A stretch of DNA of 64,000 nucleotides from Streptomyces sp. 1331.2 (GTDB lineage: Bacteria; Actinomycetota; Actinomycetes; Streptomycetales; Streptomycetaceae), in contig NZ_OBMJ01000001.1 of the NCBI RefSeq assembly GCF_900199205.1, positions 1,793,501 to 1,857,500 of the forward strand. Reading direction: 5' to 3'. Below are positions 25,400-34,342 of the stretch, piece after piece. A program made the translations under genes and the position numbers. The first letter of the stretch is position 1; every line of letters begins with the position of its first letter. Below the pieces are notes generated by a model that was not told the DNA's origin, searched no databases, and saw only the letters and a program-made list of their open reading frames with translations.

Positions 25400-27742
25400 A
25401 TGGACGACCAGCACAGCGGCCGCACCGGACGAACAGAACCGCCAACGGGAGCGCCGACCGAGTCGCCGACCGAACCGCCAACGGGAGCGCCGACCGAGTC
25501 GCCGACGGAACCGCCGGCGGAAGCGCCGACCGTACCGGCCCACCCGTCGGTCCTGGACTCCGTCCTGGTGTACGCGGAGGGTGCGCTGTGCCGCCGCCGG
25601 GCCACCGTCCCGGTCCCGCCCGGCGGACGGCTGCGCCTCACCGGCCTGCCCACCACCCTGGACGGCCGCTCGCTGCGCGCCCGGGTGATCGCCGGACCGG
25701 CCGGCACGGCCGTCACCGAGGCCCGGCTGGAGCCGCGGGCGGAACTCCGCACCCCGGACGAACTCCCGGACCTGCAAAGGGCGTTGGACGAGGCCACCGA
25801 ACGACTCAGCGCACTCACCGAGCGCCGCCGACTGGTCCTCGCCGCGATCGCCGACACCGCCGCCCTGCGCGCCGTACCACCGCAGCGCCGGCGCGACGAA
25901 CCGCTGCGCCGTACGCCCGCCGACGCCTGGCTGGAGCTCGCCGACTTCGTCGACGAGCGGCTGGCCGCCCTCCAGGAGCGCGCCGAAGAGCTCAACCGCG
26001 AGGTCGAACTCGCCGACCACGAGCGCGACTTGGCCGCCGACCGGCTCGATCGGGCATCCACCGCCGACCGGGCCGAACCGATCGCGACCTCCGCCACCGC
26101 CCTGCTCACCCTGACCACCCCCGACCTCGGACCCACCACCCTCGACTCCGACACGGCCCCAGAACTGGAGCTGGAACTGGAACTGGAGTACGGCGTCCCC
26201 GCCGCCCGCTGGGTGCCCTCCTACCGCCTCTCCCACCGCAGCGGCTCCGACACCGGCCGGCTGGTCCTGCGCGCCGGTGTCGTCCAGCGGACCGGCGAGG
26301 ACTGGACGGGTGTGCGTCTCGCCCTCTCCACCGCCGACCTCGACCGCCGCACCGACCTGCCCCGGCTCGCCTCGCTGCGGATCGGCCGCAGCCAGCCCGC
26401 CCCGCCGCCCTCCGGCTGGCGCGAACCCCCGGCCGGCCTCTCCGACCTCTTCACCGGCTACGAGTCGGCCGCCGCCGACCGCCCGGCCCCGCACGGCGAG
26501 GGGCGCCACCCGGTCCCGGTGTCGGCCGGCATCGCGCCCCGAGCCGCCCACCGCGCCGGCGCCCGCCCGACCGGCCCGCGCCCCGAGTTCTTCAGCGCGC
26601 AGGAGAGCCCGCCACCCGGCCCCTCCGGCCCGTACGGCGGCGGCACCCTGAACGTCGACGAGCCACCGTCCGCGGCGGCGCCCCCACCCGCCCCGGGCGG
26701 CTTCGCCGGCTACGGCGGCCCGCCCCCCACCACCTTCGCCGCCACCGCCCCCACCGCCCCTGCCGCCCCACTCCCCCAGGCCCCCGGCGGCCTCCGCGCC
26801 CGCCGCACCGCGAGCTACGCAGGCCAGGCAGGCCAGGCAGGTCAGGCAGGCCACCCGGGCCACGCAGCCCTCCCCGCCCCGCCCCCGCCCCCCGGCCTCG
26901 CCCCGGACGCCACCCTGCTCGACTACCCCGACCTCGTCCTGGCCGGCCCCGACGAACCGCCCGCCCGGCGCGGCACCCTGCACCCCCGTCCCGAACGCCT
27001 CGAACGCGAGGAGTTGGACCGGGTCCTCCCCGGCGGCAACCCGGGCGAGCAGGTTCGCCGCCTCCCGCTCCCCCGCCACGCCGTCCCGCCCCGCGAGTCG
27101 GCCGGCTCCTTCGACCACCGCTTCGACGCCGTCGCCCCCGCCGACATCCCGTCCGACGGCACCTGGCACACCGTGACGGTGGACGAGATCCCACTCGCCG
27201 TCCTCCCCGAGTACGTCACCGTCCCGGCCGTCGAGGAGAAGGTGTACGCGACCCTGGTGCTCGCCAACCGCACCGACCGCGCCGTCCTGGCCGGCCCGGT
27301 CGAGGTCACCGTGGACGACGAGTTCCTGCTCACCGCCGCCCTGCCCACCCTGGCGCCCGGCGGCACCCGGCGCCTGGGCATCGGCGTCACGGAGAGCATC
27401 GAGGTGGCGCGCCGCACCGAGCTGCGCGAGTCCACCACCGGCATGCTGAAGGGCAACAGCACCGTGCTCGACCACCGGGTGCACGTCGAACTGGCGAACC
27501 GGCTCGGCCGCCCCGTCACCGTGGAGGTCCGCGAGCGCGTGCCGGTCACCTCCGACGCCGAGATCCGGATCGAGGAGCGGGCCGACTGGCACGCGCCGGC
27601 CGTCCCCACGCCGGAGTGCCCGACCGGCACCCGGCTCTGGCGGGTGGACCTGCCGCCGGGCGGCCGCACCGAGCTGGACGGCGGCTACCTGATCAAGATC
27701 CCGGCCGGAAAGGCCATCGTCGGCGGAAACCGGAGGAACTGA
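25400..27742 (+). CDS. DUF4139/DUF4140 (MuiA-type) protein with disordered insert
   Basis: 780 aa from ATG 25400 (GAAGGGG upstream). After a repeated acidic Thr/Pro leader (TESPTEPPTGAP twice), a DUF4140-like N-terminal domain (SVLDSVLVYAEGALCRRRA), a coiled coil (about 110-215) and DUF4139 beta-sheet motifs (GVPAARWVPSYRLSH; RTGEDWTGVRLALSTADL) follow. A Pro/Gly/Ala-rich insert of about 160 residues (about 330-510), including four GQAG-like units, splits DUF4139; the rest ends with PPGGRTELDGGYLIKIP. The family, named for E. coli-type mucoidy inhibitor A, has no defined activity. The next gene starts two bases after the stop and is a second member. Confidence 0.85.
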   Translation: MDDQHSGRTGRTEPPTGAPTESPTEPPTGAPTESPTEPPAEAPTVPAHPSVLDSVLVYAEGALCRRRATVPVPPGGRLRLTGLPTTLDGRSLRARVIAGPAGTAVTEARLEPRAELRTPDELPDLQRALDEATERLSALTERRRLVLAAIADTAALRAVPPQRRRDEPLRRTPADAWLELADFVDERLAALQERAEELNREVELADHERDLAADRLDRASTADRAEPIATSATALLTLTTPDLGPTTLDSDTAPELELELELEYGVPAARWVPSYRLSHRSGSDTGRLVLRAGVVQRTGEDWTGVRLALSTADLDRRTDLPRLASLRIGRSQPAPPPSGWREPPAGLSDLFTGYESAAADRPAPHGEGRHPVPVSAGIAPRAAHRAGARPTGPRPEFFSAQESPPPGPSGPYGGGTLNVDEPPSAAAPPPAPGGFAGYGGPPPTTFAATAPTAPAAPLPQAPGGLRARRTASYAGQAGQAGQAGHPGHAALPAPPPPPGLAPDATLLDYPDLVLAGPDEPPARRGTLHPRPERLEREELDRVLPGGNPGEQVRRLPLPRHAVPPRESAGSFDHRFDAVAPADIPSDGTWHTVTVDEIPLAVLPEYVTVPAVEEKVYATLVLANRTDRAVLAGPVEVTVDDEFLLTAALPTLAPGGTRRLGIGVTESIEVARRTELRESTTGMLKGNSTVLDHRVHVELANRLGRPVTVEVRERVPVTSDAEIRIEERADWHAPAVPTPECPTGTRLWRVDLPPGGRTELDGGYLIKIPAGKAIVGGNRRN

Positions 27743-27744
27743 CC

Positions 27745-29361
27745 ATGACCGGACCCACGACCGCAGACAAGCCCGGCGCCCACCCGACCTACCACGACCC
27801 GGGCGCCACCCCCACCCGCGGAACGCCCCACCCCCTCCCCGTCACCGCCGTCACCTGCCTGGAGGACCGCAGCCAGGTCGAGCGCGCGACGACGGTCGAC
27901 CTCGCTGCAGGCGTCCAGCGGCTGCGCCTCGGCCCGCTCACTGCCCTCGCCGTCGACCGCACCCTGCGCGCCGAGTCGGCAACCGCGGGCGTACGCGTCC
28001 TGGACGCCCGGCTGGTCCGCAGCTGGGCCCCGCGCGCCCCGCAGCCGCCCGGCCCGGACGACTCCGAGCTGCGCCACCGGCTGCACCGGCTGGACGCCGA
28101 GAGCCGCCTGGCCGACCAGGCCCGCGCCCGGCTGGAGGCCCGGCTGGCCCTGCTCGCCCAGCTCTCCGCCGACCTGCTGCGCGAGATCGGCGAGGGCGCG
28201 GGCGTCGGCGAGCTCGAACGCACCCGCTGGGCCCGCGAGCTGGGCCGGGTGGACGCCGAACGCGAGCGCTACGCCGAGGAGCTGCGCGCCACCCACTCCC
28301 GGCTGCGCCGCCTGGAGCAGGAGCGCTCACAGGCCCTGATCGCCCTGGACGAGGCCGAGGAGGACCCGGCCGAGCTGACCGCCCACCTGGAGCTCACCGT
28401 CGAGGCGGCGCAGCCCGGCCCGGCCGCACTGACCGTCTCCCACCTGGTGCCCTGCGCGCTCTGGCGCCCGTCCTACCGCGCGACGCTGGACGGCGGCGCC
28501 CTGCGGCTGGAGTCGGAGGCGGTGGTCTGGCAGCGCACCGGCGAGGACTGGCCGAACGTCCGGCTCACCTTCTCCACCGCCCGCTCCGCCCTCGCCACCG
28601 ACCCGCCGGCCGTCGTCGAGGACGTCCTGACGCTGCGCGAACGCACCGAGGAGGAGCGCCGCACGGTCGAGGTCGAGCTGCGCGAGGAGGCGATCAGCAG
28701 CCTCGGCCCGTCCGCCGAGGTGCCCGGGGTGGACGACGGCGGCGAGGTCCGGGTGCTGCCCGCCCCCGCGCCGGCGAACGTGCCCTCCGACGGCCGGGCG
28801 CACCGGGTGCCGCTGGGCGCCTTCACCGGCCCGGCGAGCAGCGAGTACGCCTGCGCCCCGGAGCTGTCCGCGCTGGTCACCCAGGTGGTCCGGTTCCGCA
28901 ACGCGGCCGGGCACCCGCTGCTGGCCGGCCCGGTCGAGCTGGTCCGCGACAGCGGCTTCACCGGCCGGGGCGAGCTGCGCTTCACCGCCGCAGGCGCCGA
29001 CGCCGAACTGTCCTTCGGTAGCTCGGACGGCTACCGGGTGGTCCGCGAGACCGAGGAACGCCAGGCCACCGCCGGGCTCACCGGCCGCCAGACCACCACG
29101 CGGACGGTACGGCTGCACCTGTCCCGCTTCTCCGGCCCGGAGGAGCACGACGAGCGGATCGTCACGGTGCGCGAGCGGGTGCCGGTCTCCGAGGTGTCGG
29201 CGGTCGAGGTGCGACTGCGCAAGGAGGAGTGCTCCCCGGCGCCGGACTCCTTCGACACCGAGGGCATCGTCCGCTGGGACGTCCCGCTCGGCCCGGGCGC
29301 CCGCCGCACCCTCACACTGGTGTACGAGATCTCCGCCTCCGCCAAGGTGGCCGGGCTCTGA
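27745..29361 (+). CDS. DUF4139 (MuiA-type) protein, second copy
   Basis: 538 aa from ATG 27745, with GGAGG about 10 bases upstream inside the previous gene, so the pair is translationally coupled. Layout: N-terminal domain VTAVTCLEDRSQVERATTV, a coiled coil at about 110-210 (Leu/Arg/Glu-rich), LVPCALWRPSYRATLDGG and QRTGEDWPNVRLTFSTARS as in DUF4139, then a beta-rich end closing on RTLTLVYEISASAKV. It lacks the long disordered insert of its partner. Together they may form a hetero-oligomer; this is inference from coupling and divergence. Confidence 0.85.
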   Translation: MTGPTTADKPGAHPTYHDPGATPTRGTPHPLPVTAVTCLEDRSQVERATTVDLAAGVQRLRLGPLTALAVDRTLRAESATAGVRVLDARLVRSWAPRAPQPPGPDDSELRHRLHRLDAESRLADQARARLEARLALLAQLSADLLREIGEGAGVGELERTRWARELGRVDAERERYAEELRATHSRLRRLEQERSQALIALDEAEEDPAELTAHLELTVEAAQPGPAALTVSHLVPCALWRPSYRATLDGGALRLESEAVVWQRTGEDWPNVRLTFSTARSALATDPPAVVEDVLTLRERTEEERRTVEVELREEAISSLGPSAEVPGVDDGGEVRVLPAPAPANVPSDGRAHRVPLGAFTGPASSEYACAPELSALVTQVVRFRNAAGHPLLAGPVELVRDSGFTGRGELRFTAAGADAELSFGSSDGYRVVRETEERQATAGLTGRQTTTRTVRLHLSRFSGPEEHDERIVTVRERVPVSEVSAVEVRLRKEECSPAPDSFDTEGIVRWDVPLGPGARRTLTLVYEISASAKVAGL

Positions 29362-29461
29362 TCCCGTGCCCACCGAGGACCCACTGCCCCACCGATGACG
29401 ATCGCCCCACCGATGACGACCGCTCAGGACCAACCCGGAGACAACGGGTAGAAAAGGAACC

Positions 29462-29824
29462 ATGATCCTCCACCTCGCCCCCCTGGACGACTGGCTGGCC
29501 GACCCCGGCCGCCCGTACGCCACCGCCTCGCTGCTCACCGACGGGTTCATCCACTGCTCGGCGGACGAGCAGACGGCGCTCGCGGTGGCCAACGCCTTCT
29601 TCGCCGACACCCCCGACCCGCTGATGGTGCTGCTGATCGAGGAGTCGCTGGTGGAGCCGATGGTCAAGTGGGAGGCCCCGCACGGCGCCCCGCCGCCCGG
29701 GGCCACCCCCGACGTGCTGTTCCCGCACATCTACGGGCGGCTGAACCGCTCCGCCGTGGTCGGCCTGGAGAAGGTCGAACGCGGCCCCGACGGCCGCTGG
29801 GCCTCTCTCACCCCCTGGAGCTGA
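29462..29824 (+). CDS. DUF952 family protein
   Basis: 120 aa starting MILHLAPLDDWL. The family signature is complete: ATASLLTDGFIHCSADEQ, with the conserved Phe-Ile-His-Cys, then LLIEESLVEPMVKWEAP and LFPHIYGRLNRSAVVG. DUF952 proteins are small, cytosolic and distantly related in fold to ADP-ribosyltransferases; activity is unproven. It is a separate plus-strand gene 100 bp after the DUF4139 pair and convergent with the regulator at 29891-30898. Confidence 0.9.
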   Translation: MILHLAPLDDWLADPGRPYATASLLTDGFIHCSADEQTALAVANAFFADTPDPLMVLLIEESLVEPMVKWEAPHGAPPPGATPDVLFPHIYGRLNRSAVVGLEKVERGPDGRWASLTPWS

Positions 29825-29890
29825 ACGCCGCGACGGCCGAGCCCCACGCCCCCGGCTCCCCACGGAGCCCGGCTCACGACCGCACCCGTC

Positions 29891-30898
29891 TCACAGCCAC
29901 CCCCGCTCCCGGGCCGCCATGCCGGCCTGGAAGCGGGTGGTGGCGCCCAGCGACCGCATCAGGCTCTGCAGCCGCCGCTGGGTGGTCCGGGCGCTCCAGC
30001 CGAGCGAGCGGGCGATCGACTCGTCGGTGAGCCCGGCGGCGAGCAGCCCCAGCAGCTTGCGGTGGTCGGCTTCGGGCTCCAGCGACGCGTCCCCGGTGCC
30101 GATCGCGGCCTGCAGTTGGACCGCGCGCTCCCACTCCGCCTCGAACAGCGTGTCCAGCGCCTGGAGCAGCGCCGAGGGGTGGATGACGTACGCGGCGTCC
30201 AGGACGCTGTCGCCGACGCTGATCGGGATGATCGCCATCCGGTCGTCCGAGATGATCATCTTCATCGGCAGCGTGGGCCGGACTCGCGCCTCCTCGCCGT
30301 CGGCGACACCGACCAGGATGTTCCTCTCCAGCCGCCCGGGCCAGGCCACCGCCTCCCGGTCGTAGATCGTCCGGAACTTCACGCCCTCGCGCAGCCGGTG
30401 CCGCTGCAGCGGCATCGGAGCCACCGGGTCCTGGATGTACGGCGGGCGGTCGAAGCCGCGTACCTGGTACTGGCTGGTCTCGGTGATGTGCTCCAGCCGC
30501 TGGGCGATCGCCTCGCCGCCGGTCAGCACCTCCACCGAGTGCGCCGGGTCGGTGTAGCGCGAGGCCTCCCGGAAGGCGTCCATCAGCCGGTGCATCTCGG
30601 CCCGGGCGTGCCGCAGTTCGGACTCCCGGTGGCCGATCAGGGTGCCTATCGCGACGTCCGGGGCGACCGGCAGGAACCGCTGCCGGTCCACCGGCGCCCG
30701 GGTGGCCATGCCGTGCTGTGACAGCCGCTCCAGCGCGCGCACGCTCTGCTGGAGCGTCAGGCCGCAGCCCTCCGCCAGCTCCTCCGCGGTCGACTGCGGG
30801 TTGGCCACCAGCGCCGCGTACACCTGCCCGTCCGGCTCGGCCAGCCCCAGCGCGCCGAGGGCCTGTCCGCCGGCCCGCCCCAGTGGTGCATCGGACAC
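29891..30898 (-). CDS. TrmB/LuxR-type transcriptional regulator
   Basis: 335 aa from GTG 30898, supported by GGGGAGAGGG just upstream. The N-terminus (about 15-75) is a winged helix of the TrmB kind (QVYAALVANPQSTAEELAEG, ALERLSQHGMA). A central sensor-like domain (about 80-260) follows. The last about 65 residues are a LuxR/GerE HTH: LLGLLAAGLTDESIARSLG then TTQRRLQSLMRSLGATTRFQ. Streptomycetes have many such double-HTH regulators; the ligand and target are unknown. No partner gene is adjacent, and it converges with the DUF952 gene. Confidence 0.87.
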   Translation of the reverse strand: MSDAPLGRAGGQALGALGLAEPDGQVYAALVANPQSTAEELAEGCGLTLQQSVRALERLSQHGMATRAPVDRQRFLPVAPDVAIGTLIGHRESELRHARAEMHRLMDAFREASRYTDPAHSVEVLTGGEAIAQRLEHITETSQYQVRGFDRPPYIQDPVAPMPLQRHRLREGVKFRTIYDREAVAWPGRLERNILVGVADGEEARVRPTLPMKMIISDDRMAIIPISVGDSVLDAAYVIHPSALLQALDTLFEAEWERAVQLQAAIGTGDASLEPEADHRKLLGLLAAGLTDESIARSLGWSARTTQRRLQSLMRSLGATTRFQAGMAARERGWL

Positions 30899-31077
30899 GA
30901 CGCCCTCTCCCCCTGTTCGCCCCTGATCCGCCCCCACCGGCGCCCGTGCTGGCGCAGTCCCGCCATACGACGGGGTGGTGACCCGGTGGCCATCCTCTGC
31001 CACGGATCATGACGCTGACAAGGCCGTGACCAGCGGTTGCGTCCCGGCTCACACGCCCCGCACGCCCCAGCCGCCCC

Positions 31078-31131
31078 ACAGAGACCCCAGAGGCCCCAGA
31101 GGCCCCCAGAGATCCCAGAGACCCGCAGAGC
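31078..31131. repeat. Short imperfect repeats CCCCAGAGG/CCCAGAGA
   Basis: About six units of 8-10 bases containing CAGAG, non-coding, between two minus-strand genes. Confidence 0.5.
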
Positions 31132-31162
31132 GTCCGGAGAGCCGCCGGCGTCCCCGCACGAC

Positions 31163-31208
31163 CCCGAAGGGCCCCCGGCCGCACCACGGCGACCAGGGGC
31201 CCTTCGGG
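31163..31208. terminator. 13-bp hairpin after the pseudouridine synthase
   Basis: CCCGAAGGGCCCC pairs with GGGGCCCTTCGGG around a 20-base loop. It lies 20 bp past the stop of the minus-strand gene at 31228, in the right place for its terminator. Confidence 0.7.
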
Positions 31209-31227
31209 ACCACGGGCGAACTGCGGC

Positions 31228-32484
31228 CTACAGGCCGACCTCGCGCATCAGCTGGCCGACCTCCGGGTTGGTCAGGCGGCGCAGCCAGCCCGACTTCTGG
31301 TCGCCCAGGGCGATCGGGCCGAAGTGGGTGCGCACCAGCTTCTCGACCGGGAAGCCGACCTCGGCCAGCATCCGGCGGACGATGTGCTTGCGACCCTCGT
31401 GCAGGGTCACCTCGACCAGGTAGTTCTTGCCGACGTTGGAGATCACCTTGAAGCTGTCGGCGCGGGCGTAGCCGTCCTCCAGCTCCACGCCCTGGGCGAG
31501 CTGCTTGCCCAGGTCGCGCGGGATCGGGCCCTGGATGGCGGCCAGGTAGGTCTTGGTCACGCCGTAGCGCGGGTGGGTGAGGCGGTGGGCCAGCTCGCCG
31601 TGGTTGGTGAGCAGGATGATGCCCTCGGTCTCGGTGTCCAGGCGGCCGACGTGGAACAGCCGGGTCTCCCGGTTGGTCACGTAGTCGCCCAGGCACTGGC
31701 GCCCGTCCGGGTCCTCCATGGTGGAGACCACGCCGGCCGGCTTGTTCAGCGCGAAGAACAGGTAGGACTGGGTGGCGACGGTCAGGCCGTCCACCTTGAT
31801 CTCGTCGTTCTGCGGGTCGACCCGCTTGCCCTGCTCGGTGACGAGCTTGCCGTTGACCTCGACCCGGCCCTGCTCGATCAGCTCCTCGCAGGCGCGGCGG
31901 CTGCCGATGCCGGCCCGGGCCAGCACCTTCTGCAGGCGCTCGCCCTCGGGCTCGCCGAAGGTCTTGGGCAGCTTGACGGCCGGCTTGTCGTGCCGGGCGA
32001 GGACGGCGTCCTCGATCTTGGCCTGCAGCTCGCGCGAGCGCTGCGGCTGGCGGCGCGGGTCGCCGGGCGCCGGCTGGCCCTCACGGCGCGGACGCGGGGC
32101 CGGGCCGGGGCGCCGGCCGGCGAAGCCGCCGCGGGCGGGGGTGGCGTTGGGGCCGCCGCCGTACTCGGGGCGGTCGTACTTGCGCTCCTCGGGCCGCAGC
32201 GGGCGGTCCGGGTAGCGCCGGTCGTCCCTGCGGTCGTCGCGCCGGTCGTCCCGGCGGCTGTCCCGCCCGTACGAACCGGAGCCGCCGCGCGAGCCCGAAC
32301 CCGAGCCGCCACGGCCGCCGCCCCCGTAGGAGCCACCGCCGTACGAACCCCCGCGCGCGCCGCCCGAGCCGCCGCGGCCGCCACCGCTGCCGCCGCCGTA
32401 GGAGCCGCCGCCCCGGCCCCCGCCCTGTCCGCCGCGACCGCTACCGCCGCCGCTGCTGTTCCTGCCGTTGCCACTGCTACGCAT
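31228..32484 (-). CDS. Pseudouridine synthase (RsuA/RluB family), GR-rich N-terminus
   Basis: 418 aa from ATG 32484. Residues 1-150 are a Gly/Arg/Ser/Tyr-rich disordered tail, with repeated RDDRRDDRR and SYGGGS units. An S4 RNA-binding domain (RLQKVLARAGIGSRRACEEL, about 185-230) and the RsuA/RluB catalytic domain follow: LNKPAGVVSTMEDP and FHVGRLDTETEGIILL, with the catalytic Asp, then KTYLAAIQG and HEGRKHIVRRMLAEVG. It isomerises uridine to pseudouridine in rRNA; 23S (RluB-like) is the more common assignment in actinobacteria. The gene lies 62 bp downstream of scpB, as is usual. The long RGG/RDD tail could promote RNA binding or condensation. Confidence 0.9.
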   Translation of the reverse strand: MRSSGNGRNSSGGGSGRGGQGGGRGGGSYGGGSGGGRGGSGGARGGSYGGGSYGGGGRGGSGSGSRGGSGSYGRDSRRDDRRDDRRDDRRYPDRPLRPEERKYDRPEYGGGPNATPARGGFAGRRPGPAPRPRREGQPAPGDPRRQPQRSRELQAKIEDAVLARHDKPAVKLPKTFGEPEGERLQKVLARAGIGSRRACEELIEQGRVEVNGKLVTEQGKRVDPQNDEIKVDGLTVATQSYLFFALNKPAGVVSTMEDPDGRQCLGDYVTNRETRLFHVGRLDTETEGIILLTNHGELAHRLTHPRYGVTKTYLAAIQGPIPRDLGKQLAQGVELEDGYARADSFKVISNVGKNYLVEVTLHEGRKHIVRRMLAEVGFPVEKLVRTHFGPIALGDQKSGWLRRLTNPEVGQLMREVGL

Positions 32485-32546
32485 CAAAGTGTCCGTACGT
32501 CGTTCCGTCTGGGATGTGCGGTCGTTTCGGCCGACCTCACCGCCCC

Positions 32547-33428
32547 CTACCGATCGGGCCCGGCCCGACCGGCCTCGCCACTGCCGTCCGCGGCCTGCAC
32601 GGCAGCGGCGGCGACCGCCTCCGCGATCATCGTGCCCTCCAGGGACTCCGCTTCCACGTCGTCGACCTCGGGCAGGAAGGGAGCAAGCTCCGGCAGCTCG
32701 TCCAGGCCGCGGAGCCCCATCCGTTCCAGGAAGTAGTTCGTCGTCCGATACAGGATCGCACCTGTTTCGGGCTCGGATCCGGCCTCTTCCACCAGTCCTC
32801 GCTGTACCAGGGTACGCATCACGCCGTCACAGTTCACACCGCGGACGGCGGAAACCCGCGATCTGGACACCGGCTGCCGGTAGGCGACCACCGCCAGAGT
32901 CTCCAGCGCGGCCTGGGTGAGCCGGGCCTGCTGGCCGTCCAGGAGGAAGCGGTCGACGGCTCCGGCACAGGTCTCCCGGCTGTAGAACCGCCAGCCGCCG
33001 GCCACCAGCCGCAGGTCGAAGCCGCGGCCCTGGGCGGTGTACTCGGCGGACAGCTCGCGCAGCGCCGCGGCCACCTCGGCCCGGGGCCGCTCCAGCACGC
33101 CGGCCAGCCGCTCCGCCGCCACCGGCTCGTCCACGACCATCAGGACCGCCTCCAGCTCGGCCCGCAGCCCGGGATCGGCCGGCCCCTCGGCGCCGGAAGT
33201 CGACGGAGCCGACTTCTGGTGCACCACCCGCGCGTCCGGGCCCGCCAAGCCCACCGGCTCCACCAGCTCCGCCGACCCCACCGGCTCCGCTGACACCACC
33301 GACCCCACCGGCTCCGCCGGGTCCGGCAACAGCGCGAAGGCCGGCTCCAGCCACTCCTCGGCCCGCGGCTGCCCGGGCAGCCCCAGCGGACGCCGCACCG
33401 GCCGCCCGCCCTCGTTCCCGCCGCTCAT
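32547..33428 (-). CDS. scpB: Segregation and condensation protein B
   Basis: 293 aa. After a Pro/Val/Gly-rich leader (about 1-85), two winged-helix domains carry the ScpB signatures: LRAELEAVLMVVDEPVAAER, ALETLAVVAYRQPVSRSRV, VRGVNCDGVMRTLVQRGLVEE and ILYRTTNYFLERMGLRGLDELPEL. It binds the SMC-ScpA complex and helps chromosome compaction and segregation. ATG 33428 overlaps the scpA stop by four bases (ATGA), so synthesis is coupled. The leader is longer than in most bacteria; the annotated start could be too far upstream, but the coupling supports it. Confidence 0.93.
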   Translation of the reverse strand: MSGGNEGGRPVRRPLGLPGQPRAEEWLEPAFALLPDPAEPVGSVVSAEPVGSAELVEPVGLAGPDARVVHQKSAPSTSGAEGPADPGLRAELEAVLMVVDEPVAAERLAGVLERPRAEVAAALRELSAEYTAQGRGFDLRLVAGGWRFYSRETCAGAVDRFLLDGQQARLTQAALETLAVVAYRQPVSRSRVSAVRGVNCDGVMRTLVQRGLVEEAGSEPETGAILYRTTNYFLERMGLRGLDELPELAPFLPEVDDVEAESLEGTMIAEAVAAAAVQAADGSGEAGRAGPDR

Positions 33429-34342
33429 CGCCGCTCGCCCTCCTCCACCTCGCCCGAGCCCTCGCCCGAGCCGTTGCCGCCCGAGGCCGCTCCCGGGCCC
33501 TCTCCCGCCGGCCGGTCGAACTCGTCCGTCACCTCGATCACGCCCCGGCCCTCCTCGGCCACCCAGCGCACCCGGAGCTCGCCGAGCGCCTCCGGCTGCT
33601 CGAAGGCGAGCACCCGCTCCCGGTACAGCTCCAGCAGCGCCAGGAAGCGGGCGACCACGACCAGGGAGTCCGGCGCGTCCTCGACCAGCTGCCGGAACGA
33701 CGCCTCGCCCAGCTCGGTGAGCAGCCCGACCACCAGCTCGGCCTGCTCGCGCACGCTGACCGGCGGCGTGTGGATGTGGTCCACGTACACGACGGGCTTC
33801 GGCTTGGGCTCCATCGCCTTGGCCGCCAGCTCGGCCAGCCGCTGCGGACCGATGGTGATGACCACCTCCGGCAGCAGCTCCGCGTGCCGGGGCTCCAGCC
33901 CGACGGTCCGGGGCCGGCGCAGCAGCTCGGCGGCCCAGCGCTCGCCGAACAGCGCGGCCGCCCGCTTGTACGCCCGGTACTGCAGCAGCCGGGCGAACAG
34001 CAGGTCACGGGCCTCCAGCAGGGCCAGGTCCTCCTGGTCCTCGACCTCCGCCGCGGGCAGCAGCCGGGCGGCCTTGAGGTCGAGCAGGGTGGCGGCCACC
34101 ACCAGGAACTCGGTCGTCGCGTCCAGGTCCCAGTCCGGGCCCATCGCCCGGATGTGCGCCATGAACTCGTCCGTGACGGTGGCCAGCGCCACCTCGGTGA
34201 CGTCCATCTTGTGCTTGGCGATCAGGCTGAGCAGCAGGTCGAAGGGGCCTTCGAAGTTGTCCAGCCGCACCCGGAAGCCGCCCCGCGACTCGGCTTCGGT
34301 CGCGCTCTCGGCGGTGGCGGCTGGTTCTGCGGTGCTCGGCAT
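33425..34342 (-). CDS. scpA: Segregation and condensation protein A (kleisin)
   Basis: 305 aa. The diagnostic N-terminal motif FRVRLDNFEGPFDLLLSLIA lies at about 22-41, then KMDVTEVALATVTDEFMAHI, FLVVAATLLDLKAARLLP and a C-terminal winged helix with FLALLELYRERVLAFEQ. It is the kleisin that bridges SMC heads. It is the first gene of the scpA-scpB-pseudouridine synthase unit. Upstream (34343-34697) are two dyads of the CATGAGC type that might regulate it. Confidence 0.94.
   Translation of the reverse strand: MPSTAEPAATAESATEAESRGGFRVRLDNFEGPFDLLLSLIAKHKMDVTEVALATVTDEFMAHIRAMGPDWDLDATTEFLVVAATLLDLKAARLLPAAEVEDQEDLALLEARDLLFARLLQYRAYKRAAALFGERWAAELLRRPRTVGLEPRHAELLPEVVITIGPQRLAELAAKAMEPKPKPVVYVDHIHTPPVSVREQAELVVGLLTELGEASFRQLVEDAPDSLVVVARFLALLELYRERVLAFEQPEALGELRVRWVAEEGRGVIEVTDEFDRPAGEGPGAASGGNGSGEGSGEVEEGERR

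Larger units (their letters stand above)
30899..31227. other. Gap with CAGAG repeats and terminator
   Basis: 329 bp without a gene. On the left it should hold the regulator's promoter. At 31078-31131 there is a run of short CCCCAGAGG/CCCAGAGA units. At 31163-31208 a strong hairpin closes the pseudouridine synthase gene. Confidence 0.5.

Noticed and set aside
23879..27592. Very long minus-strand frame opposite tyrA and the DUF4139 gene
   Set aside because: GC-bias shadow; it runs through two well-supported genes and encodes low-complexity Gly/Arg/Ala sequence.
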